Of a stretch of 64,000 bases of DNA, positions 58,298 through 64,000 are shown in pieces. Position 1 is the first letter of the stretch. Each line of letters starts with the position of its first letter. The stretch spans positions 105,542,836-105,606,835 of the forward strand of contig CAKMRJ010003334.1 in assembly GCA_928212115.1 (NCBI GenBank), in the 5' to 3' direction. The position numbers and the translations under genes were made by a program. The notes beneath the pieces are model-generated. The model was given only the letters and a program-made list of their open reading frames with translations. It was not told the DNA's origin and searched no databases. This DNA is from Lactuca virosa (lineage: Eukaryota; Streptophyta; Magnoliopsida; Asterales; Asteraceae).

Positions 58298-58801
58298 CTA
58301 TCCACTCAAACCAACATGAAAAATGAAGAAATGTGTATAAAAACCTAGATCTAGAAGATTGCACCAAAAAGGTAAGAGCTTGTAGACTTACAAAAGTCCA
58401 AAAGATGCACCAAGGGATGGAGATGAACTTGCTTGATGAATCCTTGCACTAGAGCACCTTCTTATTTCTTTAAAGGTCACCAAAAACACCACAAAAAGCT
58501 TATATATGGAGGAGAAGGAATTAGGGTTTGCTTCAAGGCACTTGGAGGCAAGGGAGGCTGAGGGTGGATGAAACACTAGCCAGGACTTCCTTTAAATAGG
58601 GACCAAGGCCCGGAATCTAGGGTTATGAGCCCCAAACGTCACCACGTCGTGGCTAATACATGACCACGTCGTGGTTACTAAAAAATGATTGCGAATCTAA
58701 AGACGTTGCCACGTCGTGGTGATCCTCCCCACCACATCATGACCACCAAAAAATTCACATGATTAAAGCATAATACTCGTATCTGAAAATCGGGTGTTAG
58801 A
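58298..58801 (-). mobile_element. Solo LTR S2, right (5') part
   Basis: It ends gggtgttaga, one base from the expected ttaca, followed by the duplication ttatt (58802-58806). A cluster of accacgtcgtggt palindromes lies at about 58640-58750, followed in the minus-strand direction by a TATA-like ctatttaaagg (about 58590-58600). The left part is at 31830-33029. Confidence 0.85.
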
Positions 58802-60845
58802 TTATTGCTAAGGTCTTTAATGCAAAATTTGTTAGTGATTTTTGCCTGATTAGCTTAATTGGGTGCCAATATAAGATCTTTGGCAAACTTTTAGCTAATC
58901 GGTTCAGTGTAATCGTTGGTTTTATGTTAATCGGGAGAAATCTGTCTTTATTAACGGTAGGAGCATTCTTGATTGTCCGTTTATTTTGAATGAAGTTATA
59001 AAGTGTACTGTAAGCGTAAACCGAGTCTTCTTTTTTTCAAAGTTGCCTTTGAGAAAGCTTCTAACACCTAATGGTAGGAATCTCTAGATTTGGTTATGGA
59101 TAGATTAGGGTTTGGTTGCAATTAGAGGTGGTGGATCTCGAGATGTCTTTTAAATGCAAGGGCATCTATTATCGTTAATGGTTCCGGTGGATATGAGTTT
59201 GAGATTTGTCGGGGTCTCAGACAGTGTGATCCGCTGTCCCTTGGTCTTTTTATCCTAGCCATATGGGTTTGTATGTTGTCGTATATAAATTTGACCGTAT
59301 TGGCTTGTTCAGGGGAGCCGTGGTGAGACATACTAATGTAGTGGTGTCGCATCTGCTATATGTTGATGATGTTACCTTCCTTGGCGAGTGTTTTTGGCTA
59401 AATGCCAAGAATTTGGTTTGCATTCTTAGGTGCTTTTACTTAGTCTCCGGGCTTAAAATTAATGTTCAAAAAAGTAAATTTTTTGGCGTAGAGCTCTTTG
59501 AAGTTCATTGAGATGGCAACGATTTTTGGTTATAGTATTTCTCCTTTGTTGTTCTCTTACCTTGGTGTTCCAATTAGGTGCAATATGGGTCGGTTTGGAA
59601 ACTGGAAAGGCATTGTAGATAAGTTTACTTCTAAACTTTCTAATTGGAAATTTGGTACCTTGTTTGTTGGTGGCCTCTTGTCTTTAATTAAGTTGGTGCT
59701 TGGAAAATTTCCTACGTATTATATGTCCCTTTACCAGCTGCGGTGCACAAGCACTTGGAGTCGTTGCGTAATAGTTTTTTTTATAGGAGGTGACATGAAT
59801 GATCATAAGATTACTTGTGTTAAATGGAACAAATGTTTGGAAAGTAAGAATCGGGGTTGTCTAAAGATTGGGAGTATTTTTGCGTTGAATATATCTCTCT
59901 TGTTCAAATGGGTTTGATTTTTTTTTTGTTCTAGCCCGGATGATATGTGGTTGATAGTAGTACCATTTTATTTATGGTTTAGATGGGGTTATTGGTGTTG
60001 ATCGTCTCCCAAACTCCAGTTGTAGTCCTTAGATTGGTATTCTCAATTCGCTCAAGCAATTGAAGAATAAAGGCATGGATCTGTTGTCAACTTACAAAGG
60101 CAAATTGGGGAAGGGGTTGCATACTTCCTTTTGGTAAGATATTTGGTGTGGTGAAAGCTTGCATAAAGACCAATTCTCACAGGTGTATGCTTTGTATGAG
60201 GAAAAGAATTGTATTGTTGCTGATTGACTTCATTTTCTTGATTGGTTCTTGGTTTTTAGAGAAATATCGAGGCGTGGGGAGGAGATCATGCAATATTCGA
60301 CCTTGAGGAGCTGCAGTTGTATGTTGGTTTTGACCGACCAGAGTGATGGTTAGATAAGGTCTTTGAATGGTATGGTTAAGTTCATGGTTGCTTCTACGTT
60401 TGCTTTCATTGATGTGCATACTTTGGTTGTGGATGTTAACAAGACTAGATGGAATCATATGGTTCCTATTAAAATTAATATTTTTTTATGTGAAGACTAT
60501 GTTTGAATAAACTTCCTTCCAGAGTCAATTTGGATAAAAGAGGTATTGATATTGGCTTCTTGGTCTGTTCGATTTGTGGCAGTGATGTGGAAACTATTAA
60601 TTCTAATTATGGTAATTGGACGTGTTGGCTAGAATCCTTTCGGTCAACAGCTTCAATCAAATTGTATTTGGATGCTGCCACTCTTATGTAGACCAATCTC
60701 AATCGTTTTTTTAATTAGTGTTAGGAAATCAAAATGTTGTGTTAGTTGGGTAGGTTAGTAGCAAAATCTTAAATTAGCAATTTCCTCTATGTAAATTTCT
60801 AGCTTTTGCTATTTTTTATAAAATACAGCCGTTCTTTAAAAAAAA
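58802..60845 (+). mobile_element. LINE, 3' part: reverse transcriptase to poly-A
   Basis: It continues the RT from 31829: AKVFNAKFVSDFCLISLIG and YKIFGKLLANRFSV (58807-58911), then after shifts FEICRGLRQCDPLSLGLFIL (about 59202-59262), the catalytic HLLYVDDVTFLGE (about 59350-59388), VSGLKINVQKSKFFGVEL, and PLLFSYLGVPI with a long C-terminal connection (59498-59917). The zf-RVT domain follows near 60500. It ends at an A-run after 'cagccgttcttt' at about 60845. RT motifs are recognisable, but at least six stops or shifts make it inactive. Plant L1-type LINE. Confidence 0.88.
60503..60691 (+). pseudogene. LINE zf-RVT domain
   Basis: NKLPSRVNLDKRGIDIGFLV-CSIC matches the LPTR-x-NL-x-RRG-(I/V)-x…C-x2-C zinc-binding domain found at the C-terminus of plant LINE RT proteins. 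The remainder is degenerate. Confidence 0.75.
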
Positions 60846-61466
60846 CTAAAAATAACGTGAATTTTGTAGATGTATCATGTATGTAAGTTTAATTATCACA
60901 TGAAGTAAACAGATTGTACTCTTTTGTTATGTACAAAAGGAACCATGTCTTAAAGATGAAAGGGACCACTTGATGAAGCTGTAGCTACATGGTGAGTGAA
61001 ACTTGTGAAATTTGTACGGTGCAAGTGAATGATGCATGTGAGATTGTCAATAGCAAAAGTAAAATGTGTGGATATGGAAATGTGTAAGAGACTTCACGAG
61101 GTGGTCAGAGGCAAAAGACAGAACCCTTCAAACTTAAGGTATCCATTCTTAGAAAAAAGCGCATTGCTCCATAAAAAACCTAAAAGTTTTTATTCTTTTA
61201 TAAATTTAATTGACTTTATTTAAGAAAAACATATTTTTATTTCGATGTTATTAGTTGTCTTATTTATATTTTGCACTTTACTGTTTTTTTTTTTTAAATA
61301 TAGTTCGTTTCCTTTTTTTTTCTGTAAAAAAAATGAAGACAGTAAAAAACTTATAATTTGATTTTTTTTTATAGCTAAAAACAGTGGTATTAACGGTGCA
61401 ATGGTCCACCTAGGATTTTACTATTGGTGCCATCAAAGGTAACAATAATCTATAGGAGCAATTACT
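60846..61466. other. AT-rich intergenic DNA
   Basis: Poly-A/T runs and a 64-codon frame (61029-61223) with no recognisable motif. Nothing else seen. Confidence 0.5.
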
Positions 61467-62186
61467 AATCTAGCCAAATTAAGGAAGTGATTAGCAATTT
61501 TTAGCCAAAAATTAGTAAATGTCCAAATATAGCCCACGAAACCGTAGGTTTCTATATTCGTCTACTGTTTCGTGTTTTGTATAAATTTTTTTTCATTTCT
61601 AAGATACAAAACCGTAGGTTTTTTAAAACCAACGGTTTCCTCTCGTTTTAGCTACGGTTTCCCAAACCGTAGCTTACGATTTTGGGGAAAAAATACTTTT
61701 TTTTTTAAGTCTACTGTTTTGGGGTTTAATCTACTGTTTTATCAAAAAAGCTATGATTTATTTATTTTTTCTTTTTTTGTGATATAGAGTATTAAAAAGA
61801 GTGTTTATAAGATGTAGAATTATTTTAACAATTATTTTGTTAAAATTTTTTAAGAATTCAAAACAGTAGACTTTAAAAAAAAAAAAAAAAAACGTATTTT
61901 TTTCCCAAAACCGTAGTCTACGGTTTGGGAAACCGTAGCTAAAACGAGAGGAAACCGTAGGTTTTAAAAAACTTACGGTTTTATACCTTAGAAATTAAAA
62001 AAAATTTATACAAAACACGAAGCAGTAGACGAATTGGCGAAACAGTAGACGAATTACCACAAAAGAGTAGTCAACGCCCGTTGACCGTAGTCAACTATAG
62101 GTTGACTACTCTTTTGTGGACTATTTTTGGCTAAGAGGTTTTTTTTGGCTATTATTTGATAAGTAATTAGCAATTATGGCTAGATT
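61467..62186. mobile_element. 720-bp foldback element built on AAACCGTAG repeats
   Basis: The outer ends aatctagcca and tggctagatt are inverted. The main arms are 61559-61720 and 61861-62031, about 165 bp each and around 95% complementary by eye. Each arm itself contains a hairpin CTACGGTTT-N3-AAACCGTAG (61652-61672 and 61918-61938). A further perfect inverted repeat ccacaaaagagtagtcaac / gttgactactcttttgtgg lies at 62058-62119. No target duplication is clear, and there is no coding capacity. The superfamily is uncertain; foldback or Mutator-like MITE. Confidence 0.75.
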
Positions 62187-62210
62187 TATATTTTCCCCTA
62201 TTTTAACATC

Positions 62211-62312
<102 letters not shown>

Positions 62313-62560
62313 TAATTTTGACAACTCAAAATCATGTTATTATTTATTTTATTTATATAAAAATATATATAATATATTAACGAAGACATCATAGGGGTTT
62401 GAGACGGGACTGCCTACCTCCTCCCCCGCCCCCGAAATTAAAACGAGGGTTAACATTGCCTCCGTCTCTACCCCTGTCCTCGATTTTTTTAAACAAATAC
62501 CCCTAATACAGAGATCGGGGTCCCACAAGACTTTTTTAACATTCGTACATCAATAGCAGG

Positions 62561-62568
<8 letters not shown>

Positions 62569-62621
<53 letters not shown>

Positions 62622-62854
62622 GTGCCCAACAAGAAGATGTTGTTTTCTTTATTTTTGTTCAGTGTCATCCATTGGTGGCAGTGTTCTAAAGTTTGTCATC
62701 CATGCTACCTAAGATGTCGGACATGCAACCATTGCAGCCTAAAGGAGGTTTCATTGTTTTCTATGTGATAATGTCCGGGGGGAGGGGGACTTTTTAACAT
62801 TGGTGATCAATCATCATCATTGTTTCTCGTCTTGCATGAGACATTTACTCATAA

Positions 62855-62891
<37 letters not shown>

Positions 62892-63128
62892 GCCCAACAA
62901 GAAGATGTCGTCTTCTTTGTTTTCGTTCTGTGTCATCCCTTGGTGGCAATGTTCTAAAGTTTGTCATCCATGCCACCTAAGATGCCAGACATACAATCAT
63001 TGTAGCCTAAACGAGGTTTCAATATTTTTTATGTGATAATGTCCGGGGCGAGGGGGGATACTTTTTAACATTGGTGATCAATCATCATCATTGTTTTTTG
63101 TCTTGCCTGGGACATTTACTCGTAACTA
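62569..63128. repeat. Tandem duplication of ~268 bp, each unit led by (GA)n
   Basis: Unit 1 has (GA)n at 62569-62619, then gcccaacaagaagatgt from 62624. Unit 2 has (GA)n at 62860-62889, then the same sequence from 62892, a period of 268 bp. Both contain 'gtgataatgtccgggg' followed by a G-run and 'aacattggtgatcaatcatc'. They differ at perhaps 10% of positions. No gene. Confidence 0.88.
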
Positions 63129-64000
63129 TGAAACACTTCAATTTTTTCCTGGTGAACCATCTCATTTTTTTAACAAGGGATTCATAAATCATAATTACAT
63201 ATTTCATAATTATTTCAGGGGATACAATGTGTTTTAAAGAAAATATTCTTTAACAAAAGTGTTTATATTTAATGAGCTTTATATGGATTGATCCTTCTAT
63301 AGTCATCCATAATCTATTCAAACGAAATGAACACTTTTTCATGTTTCTATCTCTATCTCTACCATATCTCGCAACTAACATGATACATTCAAGTATCTCA
63401 AACCATAGGGTAACTATTGGCCACAGCATAGTTGTTAACAAGTTTCTCAAAACGTAGGGGTAACCATGGGCCACAACATAGTTGATAAGACAAAGTCTTA
63501 ATTATTGAAAACTATGATATTTCGTTCGAACTTTTGGCTTCATGAGATTCCACTCTATGGTGGGATCATGGACATTTATCAATATTGATATCGTTCTCAT
63601 CATCATCAAGATGAATAATATTTTCATCATCAAGATGTTCATATCTTTCATCCAAAAAACTTAGATTGATTGTTAGTGTGTGACTTGGAATTTGGTGTAT
63701 CAAATCAATAACCCGACCGCAACAAATGAAAAAAACATGAATGGTGACATTAAAAGGGATAAATGTTTGGAGTACGCTGATGACCGTCGATGTTTTACGA
63801 TTGTATGGTGATTTCTGAATTTACTTGTATATAAGTTAGATTTTACAGTTGTAATTATTAGTAACTAGAGATTCTAATGTAATCACTTTCGAAACAGTTA
63901 AGTAATAAAAGTATTATTCGGAACTTGCCCATAGATGTATGCCACATCGATCAAACCACATTTATTCACTGTGTCATTTTTTATGGGTTTTAAGCCTAGT
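63129..64000. other. Unassigned AT-rich DNA with a 49-bp duplication
   Basis: A two-unit repeat, gt(a/t)tctcaaa(a)c-ta-ggg-taac-at-gg-ccaca-cata, begins at 63393 and 63442. No gene is recognised. The last bases, 'gggttttaagcctagt', resemble the Helitron 3' end at 29651-29665, but there is no hairpin before them. Confidence 0.4.

Noticed and set aside
59498..59917. A host gene of 139 codons
   Set aside because: LFSYLGVPI and its context are the C-terminal part of a LINE reverse transcriptase.

Overview
The window looks like plant nuclear heterochromatin, and I find no intact host gene in it. It is AT-rich, full of (TA)n and (GA)n microsatellites, and built almost entirely of nested plant transposable elements: chromovirus-type Ty3/gypsy, Copia, LINE, Helitron, hAT and Mutator-like. 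The LTRs carry short palindromes of the types ACTCGTCGAGT, GTACGTTGGGCGTAC and CCACGTCGTGG, which I associate with lettuce-like Asteraceae; that species call is inference only. No rRNA, tRNA or CRISPR array was seen.

Layout. 0-5 kb: non-autonomous DNA elements: an AACCGG-rich hAT-like relic, a long-TIR foldback element (about 1571-3196) holding a 417-bp hAT MITE with 8-bp TSD, and a 180-bp MITE with 9-bp TSD. 5-14 kb: sparse intergenic DNA with two exon-like gene fragments on the minus strand, a hAT-like element (7304-10312) split by a 2247-bp solo LTR (S1, 7499-9745, TSD atatg), and a MuDR-like relic. 14,010-22,033: one complete but dead Ty3/gypsy element (E0, plus strand, TSD attat) with a 65-bp intron-like segment exactly at the gag/protease junction. 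22-24 kb: an LTR relic and a purine-rich tract. 24,102-29,664: a 5.56-kb non-autonomous Helitron (5' TC, 3' hairpin plus CTAG, inserted A|T in a TA microsatellite) carrying exon fragments.

31.6-60.8 kb is a four-layer nest. Layer 1 is a LINE reverse transcriptase (31,613-31,829, resuming at 58,802-60,845). Layer 2 is a solo LTR (S2, minus strand, TSD ttatt) that split it. Layer 3 is a tandem gypsy array inside S2, LTR A - internal 1 - LTR B - internal 2 - LTR C (minus strand, LTRs about 3.2 kb). Layer 4 is a Copia LTR inside LTR A, with a 1225-bp direct duplication around it that encloses two further Copia pieces in opposite orientations. A 13-N assembly gap lies in LTR B.

60.8-64 kb: a 720-bp foldback element made of AAACCGTAG inverted repeats, a long (TA)n, a GA-microsatellite-flanked tandem duplication and unassigned DNA.

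The only systems present are transposons. Gag, protease, RT/RNase H, integrase and a chromodomain-like tail are recognisable in three copies (E0, E1, E2), all broken by stops or frameshifts. The observations most worth testing are the intron-like gag/pol switch in E0, the position-conserved but sequence-divergent palindrome clusters in the LTRs, and the extra coiled-coil ORF upstream of gag in E1/E2.
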